From assembly GCF_016920785.2 (NCBI RefSeq), contig NW_024609884.1, forward strand, positions 37,057,035 through 37,121,034: a DNA stretch of 64,000 nucleotides, written 5' to 3'. The notes beneath the pieces were generated by a model, which made no database searches, had not been told where the DNA came from, and saw nothing but the letters and a program-made list of their open reading frames with translations. A program made the position numbers and the translations under genes. Source of the DNA: Ixodes scapularis. Lineage: Eukaryota; Arthropoda; Arachnida; Ixodida; Ixodidae. Shown piece after piece: positions 1-12,335 of this stretch (position 1 is the first letter of the stretch; every line of letters begins with the position of its first letter).

Positions 1-1250
1 TGCCATTTGAGCGACGTTGGTAGGACGCTAAGCAGTAAGGTCAACATCCATCGATCAGATGTTTCCTCGTAACGGTACCATGTACTTCCAGAGACCAGGT
101 CCAAAACGATAATGACAAACAAAGGTCGGTGGGGAAAGGGTGCATGCAACGCGGATGTGTCTACTCGTCGTACAAAACGCCAGCCAGAAAACGATGCCTA
201 CTACCTGGCTCTGGATCATGACCGGTCACGAGATTCAAAAACAAGACCCGTTGAGCATGAACCCGAAACCATAACTTGAGCTTTTGCAGTCACCTGCGTA
301 GCACCTCGCTTGCTTTTCGCTCCTGTTTCTTTTCTTCCTACTTGTATCTGTTTCTGCTTTCATTGCGTCGTCTATCGCTTTTCTCACGGATCTGGGCGGT
401 CATTTGTGTGCTCTGTTCGCCTCCCCTGCGGCACGAATCGCGCATTTTCCTTTTCGGCATTATGGTGGAACTGTAGTAATTTCTGGCTTTGCTCTCTTCG
501 TCTTTCCTCGCCGAAGGCCTATGTTTATATTTCTTTTTATTTTTTTCGTCATGTGCGCGTCTGCGTCAGACGGCTCGTCGTTTGGTGTTGTCTTGCTCCA
601 CGCTTGCTGCCTCTTCGTCTTGGTTTTCGCCCCAGCGGCATATTATAGAGGAGCGGTGGCTCTGTCATGCTCTCGCCTTGAATTTCATACAATACATACA
701 TACATTCGGGGAAACGGCAACATTCCGCGTCTGTAACCCTCTCCCTTTTCTTTCGTGTTCCTGCTAGGACTGCGTCTGCCCGCTTTTCTTTTTTTTTTCG
801 CTTATTTTAATGGTGTTCTTGTTGGCTGTGATCTTGGCGACGCACTGGAAAACCATAGTGTTGGTTTCTTTCCTCCTTGCTTGTTGTGTCAAGTGGCACT
901 AACCAAGAAAAAAAAAAAAAAAAAAAAGCTACGCAGACAAAACACCGACTGTGTCCTTGTGACCCTCGTATTGTATTATCCCGGCCTTCTTTCGGAGCCA
1001 CTGAGCCCGATCGAAAACTACCCGAAATGGGCTTCGGTCGAGGCGTCATGCGGGGGCCACACTTTTCTGTACTACTTTGTTCTCTGTTGCTTCTTCTTGT
1101 CTTTCTTGTAACTCTGAGATTGCGTATGCTTCGCGATCTATACAGCGAGGAAATCACTGCACCTAGTTTATTTTATTAGCTCCGCCGAATCCTTTGCTGA
1201 GTGTGAGCGGTGCGATGGCGACACAAATTGTATACACAGCAGTATTGTCG
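1..1250. other. Gene-free sequence
   Basis: No supportable gene is visible. Short overlapping frames occur on both strands between about 280 and 1180, but none has a recognisable domain and they contradict each other. A poly(A) run occupies about 907-927 and T-rich stretches surround it. It could be intergenic or intronic. Confidence 0.5.
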
Positions 1251-1261
1251 TTTGGGAGCAC

Positions 1262-1270
1262 TATATAAAA
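1262..1270 (+). promoter_or_regulatory. Possible TATA box
   Basis: TATATAAAA followed by GCACG matches the core TATA consensus. No clear initiator lies about 30 bases downstream, and the first downstream ATG (about 1305) opens only about 13 codons. It may be a chance match in AT-rich sequence. Confidence 0.15.
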
Positions 1271-3356
1271 GCACGTTTCCTGGTTAACAACTTATCTGCG
1301 CCTAATGGACACCGACTGCGTAGCTGGAGCCTTGACGTCTTCGTAGGCAGCCTCTGCGCATCATAATGCAGCCTCTGTAGAACTGAGGCGAGATACTTTC
1401 GAATGCCTAGGAAATTCCATTCCGACCTCGATTGCAGTTCCTGCTTTCCGAGTGCCTCTCAACGTCTTCGAGGATGGATGTCCGCCATCGCTTAGCCTTT
1501 CTTGCCACTCTGCCCAAGTCCTTAGCAGTTATCACACAAGAACAGCTTTGTTTATTCAGCATCGTGCGAACCGCTATCTCCTCTACCTTCCGGTCTCATA
1601 AGGTCGTTCGACATGCCCGCCCGTCGAAGCGTCATCGCCCCCAGCGTATGTGCAGCTCATTTGTGTGCCTACTTAAAAAAAAAAGCGGTCGCCTCTCCTT
1701 CTTACCGCCAAACGTCTCTCCCTTATCGCACCGTGAGAGATAGTAGCAGCCCTAATCAACCTAACGAGATACGTCGTGCACACGGCACAGCGGGCAGTCA
1801 GCCTGAGTGTTTGTGAGCGCCCCTCTGGTTTCTTTTTGCTTGCCTCCTTTTTATTCCGCGTATGTTTGATTTCGTCTTTGCTGCCGCTATTTCGGCTCTG
1901 ATAATGAGTCCGAGAAATCGACGGGCAGACCGAAAGCAGCGCGAAATGCCGCTTCGGTCCTAATGCCAGAGCCTTGGCCGCCGGACGCTTATCGCGTTCT
2001 GCCTCTTGCCACCTCTTTCAGAAGCCTGTATGCGCTGGCAAGCCTGGAACGCGCTCGGGCGCCTTGCCTAATTAGAGCCCTCGTCCCGTGCACTGGCTGC
2101 TCTGTCCCGGCGCAAAGCACGCGAACCGTCCAGGGCGTGCAACGGCCAACGCGCTGCGGCTACGTTTCGCTGCAAACGGTAGGGAGCACGCCTTCCGTAC
2201 TCGCCTTTCTCGACCTGCGCTGGGGTTGCTCCCGACAGACTGCTACGGCCGTCCATGTTCATTCAGGGCCCTAGCTCTGGTCTTAGGCTCAGGATGTTTA
2301 CCCGAAGTTGGTCCTAACACTTTGTATATACAAATGTATGGCTTTTAATTCGTACGGATTCCTAAACTGGTGGGAGTATTATTATTGACGTATAAGTGGC
2401 GCCATGGTCATTGTCCCATGCAGCGAGTCCCCTATTTCCTCATAGGTTATAGCTGAAAAAGTTGGAAGCAACGCCACTAGTTCGAATAATGAAACTGATT
2501 AACACCAAGTTACTTTCAGTGTGTGCATCATATTTGATAGGTATTTGTGAATAGGAAATAATGCAACCAATCAATCGTCGTGTTCTTTTTTTTTTTTTTT
2601 TAGTTCTTTAGAATTTTTGCCAAATTTCTCGGGAGTATACGCTCGTCCAACGAACATCTGATTAGGCCGATCTTAAATATGGCGTTGCAGATCATAAATG
2701 TATATTCTATATAATTTCTGAAGTCAAGCATATATTTGTACTTAAAATGTAATCTGTTAGAACCAGTTTGTGGACATAACTCTATGCATCTAATTGGAAT
2801 ATTATAAAAGGAAAAAAATTTCAGTTATTTTTTTTTTTTCGTGCGTGCTGACACGCGTTTGGTGATAGCACACGGCCGGTGGCGCCGTCAGCAAGCTGTC
2901 GCTATAGAGTGCCTCTCCTAGACTCGTTTACAAGCATGACTATTGGTTAAATGCTCGTCGTCATCTTGAAGGTCGCCACACCATCCTACGAACCTGTCAT
3001 ATAGGGAGTATTCACTGGCAGCCATAGCCGTGTGCGCGACTGCTGAGCGCGTGCTCATGGCGAGCTTCCACAGTTCTTTTGCAACGTGCATTCCACTCCA
3101 TCAAGATTGCCGGTCTTAGCAACCTAGAAATGTGAATTCGTTCTGAGCATGCGCTCTAAATAGCACCAACAAATATGGTGTCCAGTGAATACTTCTTATA
3201 GCTTGCACGACTTCTTTTGCAGTTCACCCGCTCCTTGAAGGGGATTGTAGCAAGAGCCGTTGATTAGCGAAGCACTTCGAACGATCCGGTGTGCCTTTTC
3301 TTGCCCCGGCTCCGCATAACGTGTGACTATAGTCACTGAGAGCATGAGAATGGAAA
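1271..3356. other. Gene-free sequence
   Basis: About 2.1 kb without a supportable gene. The 1960-2290 part is more GC-rich and open in several frames on both strands, which is expected by composition. Poly(T) runs occur near 2588 and 2826. No inverted or tandem repeat stood out. Confidence 0.45.
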
Positions 3357-3373
3357 GGGGGGGGGGGGGGGGG
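3357..3373 (+). repeat. Poly(G) run, 17 bases
   Basis: An uninterrupted run of G. It is one of about sixteen G or C runs of 14 bases or more in the window (others at 16081, 18271, 24006, 39150, 40154, 44183, 45104, 47338, 48103, 50165, 51674, 51777, 54273, 60017 and 62884). Confidence 0.95.
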
Positions 3374-3556
3374 TTTAAGTTGCCCCGCCTCCAGCGCGAT
3401 ATTCCTAACTTTGACAACGCTTCGTCGTCTCGTACGCTTCGAGCGTGCATGCGCAGCCAAAGCACGTCAGAAGGCAATGGTCACGCGGAAGCTAGGCATA
3501 AGGAAGAGACGCCTTACCATTCTCATTCTGTCTGTGACTATGCAAACCGTTAAACT

Positions 3557-4107
3557 GGGGTCACACTGCTTATACATCTTACATAAAGAAAGTCTGCAAA
3601 CAGATTTGAACTCGAGTCACCACGAAATCCGTGCTTCGAATGCCGCATGGCAACGAGTTCAAGGATAAACTTGGCACACGGCATTCGAACCACGGATATC
3701 GCGGTGACTGATGTCGGACCATATCCTCCTATATACTGACAAAGCCTGGCAGATCGGCATGAGAAGCGGCCACCGAAATGGAAAAGGTGGTGCGGCAGAC
3801 AGTGGATGAGAGGGGAGCCACGTGACTGGCGCCCCACTGTGGCGAGACGCCAAAACACACTTCTCCCGAGCGAGCAAGTGTGTTTCGGGTCCTCGCCGCT
3901 GCAAAAGCTGTGCGTTGACGTCCAGGTTCCCCTAAAGGGTTCCCCGAGAAATTGCTCTTTGATGCTCTGTGCTACCAGATCCTCGCGCTCCAAATCTGCG
4001 ACCGGGAACTCTATCGCTCCGTCGTCGTACTGCCAGGCTTTGTAAGTATAGAGGAGACAATGGTCTGGCAGACTGTCTTTTGTATGATGTATAAGCAGTG
4101 TGACCCC
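3557..4107. mobile_element. Palindromic MITE-like element
   Basis: The ends form a perfect 22-base inverted repeat (3557-3578 and 4086-4107, beginning GGGGTCACACTGC). A second pair lies inside (3740-3751 with 4031-4042, CAAAGCCTGGCA), and an inner hairpin pairs 3615-3649 with 3675-3709. This is typical of a non-autonomous foldback DNA transposon. The minus strand carries a 207-codon open frame (3550-4173), the longest in the window, but it runs through the inverted repeats, resembles no family I know and is best read as chance. No target-site duplication is obvious. Confidence 0.7.
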
Positions 4108-4399
4108 GGCTTTAGGGCTATGTGCTCTCGTCTCGGGTAGGCATATTCGCAACCTCCAACCAGTCAGTGCCAATGTGTCACTGTGCTTTCATCATCATGG
4201 TTGTACGCGCCATCAACAGGATATAATGTACTGTACATATTCTTGTTGGATATGCACTCGTTCTAATGTCTTCAAGGTCAGACGACCAAAAGTATTTTTG
4301 CTCGTTTATTTAAAAGCGAAGCTGAGATTTAGACCCTTAGGTACTGCCACCGTGTGTTCTGAGTGGTATAAAGTGCCTTATACTGCTTGCTAATCGCTG

Positions 4400-7300
4400 T
4401 GTTCACATGAGATCATGGACGCGAGTCCGGCCGTATATTTTTATTTTTGCCTATTTTTTTTTGTATGTTGCTGCTCAACATGTGTTTGGAACGTAATAAA
4501 AAAAAATTTTTTTGCAAAAAAGTAGTACAAAAAAGTTGGCTTTTTTTTTTTGGTGCGCCAAACGGCATATTTAATTTTTAAAGTTTTTGTTTATGTCATG
4601 TTTGGTGACACCTACTACGGAAACTACAACTATCAGAGTTATCAAATATTTTTCACTTTTTATAAATCATAGGAACTATTTAGCGACGTATTTATAGCAT
4701 TCTGGACGTCATATATTTTGCGTCAAAAATGCGCAAACATGGCTCCTTTGACGTTTTGTCACGAGATTTCTCAGCCGTTATCTACAAAAATTGAATAGCT
4801 ACGACGTTAAATGTTATTTCATATATTTTTATTGATACTTTTTTTTTTTCAAACGATACATAAATCGTTGCTTTATCACAAATAATAAAATTTTTATGTC
4901 GCTCCAAACTTGTTCTAAATTACAAACGTTAAAAAATTTCAAGGTGGAATTTAAAAAAAAAAGACATTTCAAGGTGGAAATAAAAAAATACCAACTTTGG
5001 TGTTTTTGAAATTTATGGTGATAGTTCTCCATTACACTCTTGTGTTTATTCGTAAAAGCATGCTGCATCGTTTTGTTTCTTTCAAAGTTACAGCGCTGCA
5101 AAGTGTACCTCCCACGCCGGCATTTTTGCCCAGCGCCACGGAGGAGATTATATTTTGATTCCGTGTATTTTATGACTAGATATATATTTCGTGCTGTATA
5201 CAGGTATTGGGGTCAAGTTAAAATATTCTCCTAATCAGAACAATACCCGCGCTACTCTTCCTTTTTATTAATGTATGCAAACATCCTGTTTTGCCCTTTA
5301 AAATGACGCCGGACGATCAGTTGTAATCGCAACTACATTTTTTTTTTTTTTTTACAGAAAGTGGTAGAAAGGTAAGTACAGTGGTGAAAATTATATGCAA
5401 ATATGTATGCCTATATTTGAGATGAAGTGAAAATATTTGTGCCACCAAGCTTGTTACACTGCTATTCATAATGGTTGTACGTCCGGCTCACCAAGGCAAA
5501 CCTGCGACTTCACTGGCACTTTCAGCGAGACGTCCGTTATGATTAAAAATATTTGTAATTATTTGTTTTACTATAAGGAAAAAAAAACAAAAAAAACAAA
5601 CAAACGTGGAAATGAAAAATTAAGAAAAGAAAAAAATAACGAGTAAAGATATCGAGCGCACTGTTGTTGCCCGCGTTGGCAGGAGGGCGTCCTGAGAAGT
5701 CCGTCTTTTGTCCCTCTTCAAAGCAGACTGACGAATTCCGCGAAGCACTTCCCTGTGCTGCGATAATTTCAAGGACTGCGAGAAAACCGTTCAACTCCGA
5801 ATGTGGCTGCGTATAGGGAATTTACGAACTGGAGGATTTTGCCCGATCCTCTTCGGATAAGTAACATCCAGATCTATACATTGCGAAAATTTCTCTGCTT
5901 TCCTACCATCTTTTGTGTTTACTAAAATAGCACACAATATTTTACGGACGCTGTAAGTCGATGCCATGGTTGAAGACGGTATGTCAAGACGCAACCACAC
6001 GCGGGACTGGCGACCACTTTGGTGTTAGCACAAAAGTGTCGCTTAACACCGGTGCCGCCAGCGAGTCAAAGCGACAGCATGTCCCTCTGCAAACTGCGTG
6101 CACGTGAAGACAGGGTTACAACGGATGCCTTTCAAACCTCGCGACTTCGAAATTGGCTTTATGGGTGGTCGTGTGGGTCTTTCGCCTCAACTGTCTTGCT
6201 TTGCTTTCCGATTTGTCACGTCGAAATATTCGAGGCGAGAAAAACAGCTTCCTCGTCGGCAAAACGCCATCCTTTAAATACACCGACAACGTAATTATCG
6301 GCTGTTTTGCCGGGATAAATTCAGGCCTAGTTTTGTCTGTTGTTTCAAGAAAAGGTCGCTGCCACGTACCTAAGCTATGACAATCAGAGAGCCGGAGTTC
6401 AACTTGCTCCACAAGAGCTTTCGAATTCTTCTCCCGGAGCGCTGCAGCCGTGAGACAGCGTCCATCAGTTCGTGCATTCCCTATTTGCTACATTCGGAGT
6501 TAACCGATTTGCTTGCACTCGTTGGAACTGTTGCAATACATGTGAGTGCTTACAGAAATTTGTCTGTCTGGTTTAAAGAGGGGCAAAAAACGGACTTCTC
6601 AATACATCCTCCTGCCAACGCGGGCAACTATAGTGCGCTCAATATCTTTACTCATTGATTTTTTTTTTTACTTTTTAAATTTTATATATATATTTTTTTA
6701 TTTTACTTGAATAAATAATCCTATATATTTTTAGTCCTCACGGACGTCTTGCTGAAAGTGCCAGTGAAGTTGCAGGTTTACCTTGCTCAGCCGGACGTAC
6801 AGTCATGCAGATACTATACAGATAGCTCCACGCAAACAAGCATTTCTTTTTTTTCTTTTTTTTTTTCTTTTCTTTTTGGAGAAGCGTTTGATTGTTGGTT
6901 AACGTTGGAACTAGCGCTGACGTCAGGACTCGTCCATCTGGAGCATATAGGAGGGAGCCCATCAACGCGAACTGCCGTTATCATTTCTGCCTGTGTCACC
7001 GCGGTCTGATTGAAAAGGGGAGAGGATTCTCGAAACGGCAGATGATAACGACAGTTCAATTTGGTGGGCTCCCCCTATATGCTCCACATGGACGAGTCCT
7101 GACGTCAGCGCTAGTTCCAACGTAAGCCACCAGTCAAGCGCTCTTCAGAAAAAAAAAAAAAGAATGCCCGCTCGCGTGGAGCTATTTAGTGTCTGCATGA
7201 CTGTACAATCGTCCTGAATAGCAGTGTAACAAACTTGGTGGCTCAAGCGTTCCCACTTCATCGCGAATATGGGTACAAATATTCTCATATAATTTTCACC

Positions 7301-8272
7301 ACTGTACCTACTTTCCACTAATTTCTGAAAAAAAAAAAAAAGGTAGTAGTAGCGATTACAAAAATTTCGTCCCGTTTTTGTGTAAAAAGTTCAGCTAAAG
7401 GTAATAGAACTGTCATTTTAAAGGGAAAACAGGATGATTGCCTAAATTATTAAAAAAAAGGAGGAGCAACGCGGATTTTAATTAATAGAATACTTGAACT
7501 TGAGCCCAATGCCCGAATACAGCACGCACACAAAATATATATTTACTCATAAAATATTCGGAATCATAATCTAATTTCGTCTGTGGCATTGGGCTAAAAT
7601 GCCGGCGTGGAAGGTACAAGTTGCAGTGCTGTAACTTCAAAGAAAACAAAGTAATGCAACATTTTTTTTGTTTATAAATAAACACAACAGTATGGTGGAG
7701 AACTATCACTATAGATTCCTCAAAAATCGAAGATGTTTTTTTCTTGTTTTTTCCTTAAAATATCTAAACTTAACAATTTGGAACACGTTTGAGGCGACAT
7801 GAAAATTTCAATCTTTATGATCTCTCAATGATTCATATATCATTCGACAGTACGTTTTAATGGCAATATATGACATACATTTTAGTATTGTAGCTATTCA
7901 ATTCTTGTAGATACGGGCTCAGAAATCTAGTGACAAAATGTCAAAGTAGCCATGTTTGCACATTTTTTACGCAAAATCTTTTACCTCCACAATGCTGCAC
8001 ATATAAAGCTCAATAGTCCCTATGATCCTATGAAATCATAAGCGCAAAATATTTTAGATTTCCGCATATTTGTTGTTTGCGCAGTAGGTGTCACCGTATA
8101 TTACATAAACAAAAAAGAATATGGTCTTCTGGCTCACACAAGAAAGCATATATTTTAAATATTACGTTTTTCGCAAAATCTTTTTAATTACGTTCCCTCA
8201 CCATGTTAAAGAGTAACATAACAAAAAAAAAAAAAAAACGTACGGTCTCGCGTGCATGATCTTATTTGAACC
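4400..8272. mobile_element. Very long foldback element, interrupted
   Basis: The left arm (4400-5480 continuing at 6801-6991) is the reverse complement of the right arm (7037-8272), with a loop of about 45 bases. Clear anchors are GATCATG near 4411 against CATGATC near 8255, the stretch around 5041-5200 against 7510-7700, and GTCATGCAG near 6802 against CTGCATGAC near 7195. The arms are about 1.25 kb each with scattered differences. The left arm is split by the 5481-6796 element. No transposase frame is visible. Exact outer ends and target duplication are uncertain. Confidence 0.8.
5481..6796. mobile_element. Nested 1.3 kb palindromic insertion
   Basis: It begins GTCCGGCTCACC and ends with the diverged reverse complement, closing in GCCGGAC. 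Arms pair 5481-5815 with about 6479-6796, for example the CACTGGCACTTTCAGC motif near 5513 and its complement near 6753. GTAC flanks both sides (5477-5480 and 6797-6800). Removing the segment restores continuous pairing of the surrounding foldback, so it is an insertion with an apparent 4-base target duplication. The centre (5816-6478) holds no recognisable protein. Confidence 0.75.
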
Positions 8273-8520
8273 GAGCCTTTCACATATTGAACCGCAAAAT
8301 ATAAATATTCGAAGTAATGTATGTTCCCTGGATGCGTGTGGCAGCTGTGTTCCTTGTAACGACCAACTTTCAACACTCCGGCTGGTCTTATTAGAAGTCG
8401 CCGCAGTACCTGGAATTCTCAATTGACAAGGTTCTATTAGAGCCGTAAGCCTAGTCTTACCCATTTTAGGATACATAAACTGTTTTTAAATCAATTGAAT
8501 CAAAAAGAATTTTTAATCTA
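8273..8520. other. Flank between foldbacks
   Basis: No gene seen. The segment at 8448-8470 (CCTAGTCTTACCC) recurs in the same orientation at about 9572-9590 (CCTGGTCTTACCCC), bracketing the tandem array and foldback between them. Confidence 0.4.
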
Positions 8521-8605
8521 AACCAAATTTATTTGAGTTAGGTCAGCTTTGTTTGATTTAAATCAGATTTATTTGATCTAAATCAGATTTATTTGATTTA
8601 AATCA
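8521..8605. repeat. 20-bp tandem array, about 4 units
   Basis: Four consecutive 20-base units read as variants of AATCAGATTTATTTGATYTA; the last two differ by one base and the first two are more diverged. The array ends in TGATTTAAATCA. There are no unique spacers, so it is not a CRISPR array. Confidence 0.9.
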
Positions 8606-9546
8606 CAGCAGCTGGGAAAAAGTGATTCTTTATCACTAAATTTATTTTTAAACATCGTAGATTGATTAATGAATCCGTTCGATCACTGGAAACAATAAGG
8701 AAGAAATGGTGCACCCACCATGCTATCACAAAATCAACGTATATTATTCGTGAAAAAGATTTATAACTTTTTTCTTTCGGGTTCTCCTTTGCTTGCAATG
8801 AGGGCAGAAACTGTGGCAGAGGAGGAGACGAGAGGGACGTCAGAACGACGAGCTCTGATTGGACAGATTAGTGGGTAGGCCTAAAGCTAGCTGGCCTTTG
8901 TCTCCACTGCATTCGTCGAACGCGTTCGAATGCGAGAGGCAAATGCCTGACGCGGGCGTTCCGTGTCCTAACGCGTTCGACCAGTGCAGTGGAGACAAAG
9001 GCAGCTTGTAAACCCTGAGGTGCGGAACGATGAAAAAACGGACGAACACAACAAAATCTCGAGAGATGTCGATGAGATGTCGATTAATTACCAGCTCGCC
9101 TGCACTCTCTCACTGCTTACAAAGGCAGCTAGCTTTAGGCCTACCCACTAATCTGTCCAACCAGAGCTCGGCGTTCTGACGCCTCCCGCGCGCTCTGGTT
9201 TCCTCCTCTCCTTCAGTGGCTGCCCGCATAGGACAATCATTTTATTGCTTTGATTTGCTCGCAGTAGGACATTGGGTAACTGACAAGCAAGTGCAACGTA
9301 GAAAAAAAAAAAAAAAAAACTCAACGCTTTGGTTTGTTTGTAAAAGCTTTTCTTGTTCAATCTGCTATAAATATCTTTTGCTTGGTGAATCTTTGTTTTA
9401 AATACAAAACAAGCGTATAGGGAAATGGTCAAATTTCGGACAGAACAGTACATAATAAGTACTTGGGGAATTATTATTTTTTTTTTTTTTAGAGAAAGGT
9501 TGATTTGAATTATCATAGCGAAGCCGGTGTGATTTAAATCACGATT
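8590..9546. mobile_element. Foldback element with GATTTAAATC ends
   Basis: GATTTAAATCACAGCAGCTG on the left is matched by an inverted, slightly diverged copy ending GTGATTTAAATC on the right (palindrome at 9529-9542). Inside, arms 8803-8896 and 9120-9226 are inverted copies containing TTAGTGGGTAGGCCTAAAGC, and a smaller hairpin pairs 8895-8928 with 8969-9001 around ACGCGTTCG. No transposase is visible. Short open frames near 9148-9555 and 8840-9049 are explained by the repeat and by poly(A/T). Confidence 0.6.
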
Positions 9547-9559
9547 TAAAATCATCTCG

Positions 9560-10240
9560 CTCTTTATACTCCAGCCTGGTCTTACCCCGTTATATTATCG
9601 AACAACGTCACGAGTAGAATGCTCTCTTTCCCGTTTCTAAAATGCAGTTTCTGTGTGCACGATTTCAAGCAGGTCACCCGTCCACAACCCCGTGTCCGCT
9701 CGTCAGAGCAGGCACGCGCAATCGCGGAGTCCCCGCCGGAGCTACCTTCAGGAGTGGCTATATGTGCTTGCGCACGTGGGGCACAAGCCGGGACGTCAAG
9801 CTCGCAATAGTGTACATGGTTTCTGTACATTCCCCGCGCGCCGCGAGTGACGCTACCGCGCAGGTCCCTTTCCGGCGGAACGCCCATTGGAACCGAACGT
9901 GGTGTAGACGTGTGTTCTCCGCTAACCCTCCCCCGCAACCTCGAACCGAAGTCACCAGAGTGAAACGAGCTCGGTGTGTCGACGTATCTAGCTGTGCGGA
10001 AGGCGTTCAGTGGTGGCCCATATTCGCCGCTTCCACGTCTCGCGGGGTTGCGCAAATCCCACGCCGCCTCGGCAGCCCAAGGTGGCGCGCACGCGCAGTA
10101 CGTCCAGTTGATTCTTCTTCTTCGTAGCGACAGAGCACGACAGGTGTATAGAGAGGTTGATTAGGCGAAACGGCCCTAAAGAAACCTCACGTAGTGCTTC
10201 GAAAACGCGACATCTCTCCGGCCCGATTGCCCTCGGCACT
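9560..10240. other. CpG-rich block, no clear gene
   Basis: GC- and CpG-rich relative to the flanks, with long open frames on both strands over the same interval (about 157-161 codons each). Mutual openness points to low stop-codon density from composition rather than coding. I recognise no domain. It could be an old repeat or a regulatory segment. Confidence 0.35.
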
Positions 10241-11348
10241 CTCGCGGGTGTTCGGGATTAGAAAATACGAAGCGGTGCTTCGGTGAAACTTGAGCTCAGA
10301 AGTTGCGCCGCCTTCGACCCATTCGAGAAACTCGGGTTCGAGCAATGCTCAGACAATCAAAACAAAACTAACAACAAAAACTGCAATAGTAGCGAAGCTC
10401 GAGAACGCTCTGACGCTATAGTATAGTGATATTCGATCGCCCGCCTTGGTAATAAATAGTAAAGCTCATATCTTGCCTAATTTACCAATAATTGCCCGAT
10501 TTAAGATTGATGAACTTTTGTGTAACTGGAAAATGTTCGCCCTTGAGAAAGAATTCTTGCCCCTTAGAGTATTAAAAACAAAAATCAACATGATTTCACT
10601 TTTTAAAACTAATCCTTTTTTTTCTTTTTTTCGTTGTAATTTGTTTAAGCTAAAATAGCTAGGTAGTAAGCGTTCTTTCTTTTATCACTGAAAGTCATTG
10701 ATAAAGTCATTACCCGGAGACTCGAAGCTTGCGTTACTCAGGCTGTAAAGGACACAAACTTGTCTTATAACTTTTCTCGTGGTGACTTTAATTTTTACTG
10801 AGCTGAATTAAATCGATGGTGTGCGTTTTTTTTTTCTATTATTGAGAGCCATCGGTAAAATCGCTACCTGAAGACTCGAGATTCACATCCTCCGTTTCAC
10901 CTCCAAATGGGTTGCAGCGGATGGTATAAACCTTCTTAGTGAATCCAACGCCGAGAGAAAAAGTCGTGCCTATTTTTAAGTCTTGCAATAAATCATCCGC
11001 GACTAATTACAGACCCATTCACATAACTGGAATGCATAAGTTGCAAAATAACGAAGCGCAGGAACCTTTTAACAGCCATGCAATTAAGTGAATGCGTTCA
11101 TGATTTTTTCAAATGCACTGATATGCCGGAGAACAAACTAAGATAATCTTTTGGGACGAGTCAAAACTTTCGCTAGATTTCTGCATAGTATAGTGTTATG
11201 TGCAGGCTTAAGATGATTGGAGTTGGTTCAAAGTTGGTAAATTTGATAATAGCACATCTTTCGGAAAGAAAGGAATTCGTTGAATGGCGATGTGTTTAAT
11301 ATGTCGGGAGTTGCAAAATGTATTTGTTGGATATATATTTTTTTAATA
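10241..11348. other. AT-rich gene-free sequence
   Basis: No gene, palindrome or tandem repeat that I can support. Short T and A runs occur throughout. Confidence 0.4.
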
Positions 11349-11615
11349 TATACAGGGTGTTTGAGCGAAGTCTTTAAAATATCAATCAAAATAGGGTGGA
11401 TGTGAAGGAAAAAAAAAAAGCTTTCTGAGGAGAAACTGTCAGCCACAGCGGACGTCAGGAATTAAAAAAAAAACATAGTAATTAGCTAAATAATGACTTA
11501 AAATTTACTAAATTACTTTTTTAATTAGGGATAGTGAACATAAACAGATGGTTCAAATGAGAAACCTGCTAAACATAATCGAAAACCATTAAATCAACTC
11601 GTTTTAGAAAGAGTA
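11349..11615 (+). mobile_element. CAGGGTGTTT foldback, left arm only (copy a)
   Basis: Starts TATACAGGGTGTTT, the same terminus as the copies at 24869 and 33097. It then carries the shared arm sequence near 11535-11595 (ACATAAACAGATGGTTC, then GAAACCTGCT, then ATCGAAAACCATT), matching the arms of copies b, c and d. No right arm is found downstream, so this is a truncated or decayed copy. Confidence 0.65.
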
Positions 11616-11767
11616 ATGCAAAGGCATCATTTTTACGGTGTTCTGAAAACACGGTCAATTTGGACGCGATTCTAGGTTTCGGTTGTTTATTGTAGCGCGT
11701 CTCTGAGCCAGCGGTCCTGCTCTCCGGTGTCCGAGGCGCGAAGCCACTGCCTCGCCTCCCCCGTACG

Positions 11768-11842
11768 ATGTAGCGCCACTGTATAATGCTCCGTAGGGAG
11801 CAGAGTAACGCAGAGCCGTGTATTGGGAGAGTTTGGCCATTT
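11768..11842 (-). repeat. Dispersed repeat fragment
   Basis: AGCGCCACTGTATAATGCTC and the following TATTGGGAGAGTTTGGCC recur in reverse complement at 12278-12335 and, for the first half, at 13508-13548. The three pieces look like fragments of one dispersed repeat. The function is unknown. Confidence 0.6.
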
Positions 11843-12277
11843 ACTGGTTTGAATAGGCGAGCATCTCGTAGCCTACCAAAGGCCGTGAAGCAGCCCTTAG
11901 CAGTGGTCGTGAGCTCTAAAAATGCGACTCGACTAATTTCAACCGTTTTAGTGTCGATAGAGTTAAAAGGTCTTGGTGACTGAAAACTTGGCGCATGTGA
12001 GGTTTTCGTCACGTCCATATTAAAGGGTAAAATGAACGAACGTGCGCTCCAAACCAGAGCGGACTGCGTATATAGTTACAATAATTGCTGCTGATTTGCT
12101 ATTGATGCCATTGTCACCGAGACGCCGAGATTGAACGCTTCTATTTCACGCTTTAAAGGTCGTTTCCAATATTGTGACGTCGCGGTCTGCTGATTGATCG
12201 ACGCTGTGTCGCGCTTTTAGTTTACGTCCTAACCACGGGGGGAATATTCGGCGCTGCCGGTGGCGTTTGCTCCTCTC
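11843..12277. other. Gene-free sequence
   Basis: No gene seen. ATTAAAGGG at about 12020 resembles the TTAAAGGG terminus of the 39.4 kb element, but no partner end was found nearby. Confidence 0.35.
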
Positions 12278-12335
12278 ATTGGCCAAACTCTCCCAATATA
12301 CGGCACTGGAGTAACGCTAACTGTAGCGCCCCCAC
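12278..12335 (+). repeat. Dispersed repeat fragment, inverted copy
   Basis: TTGGCCAAACTCTCCCAATA followed by ACGGCACTGGAGTAACG is the reverse complement of 11800-11842 with a few differences. Confidence 0.6.

Noticed and set aside
3550..4173. 207-codon minus-strand open frame, the longest in the window
   Set aside because: It runs across a palindromic element with 22-bp perfect ends and an inner hairpin; the peptide has no domain or motif I recognise.
8521..8605. Regular 20-bp repeats that could suggest a CRISPR array
   Set aside because: Units are directly adjacent with no unique spacers, and the context is a eukaryotic transposon-rich genome.
9582..10127. Frames of 157 (minus) and 161 (plus) codons
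   Set aside because: Mutually overlapping on both strands in CpG-rich sequence with no recognisable protein signature.
11569..12018. 149-codon minus-strand frame
   Set aside because: Its C-terminal part is the translated arm of the CAGGGTGTTT foldback and the rest has no recognisable domain.
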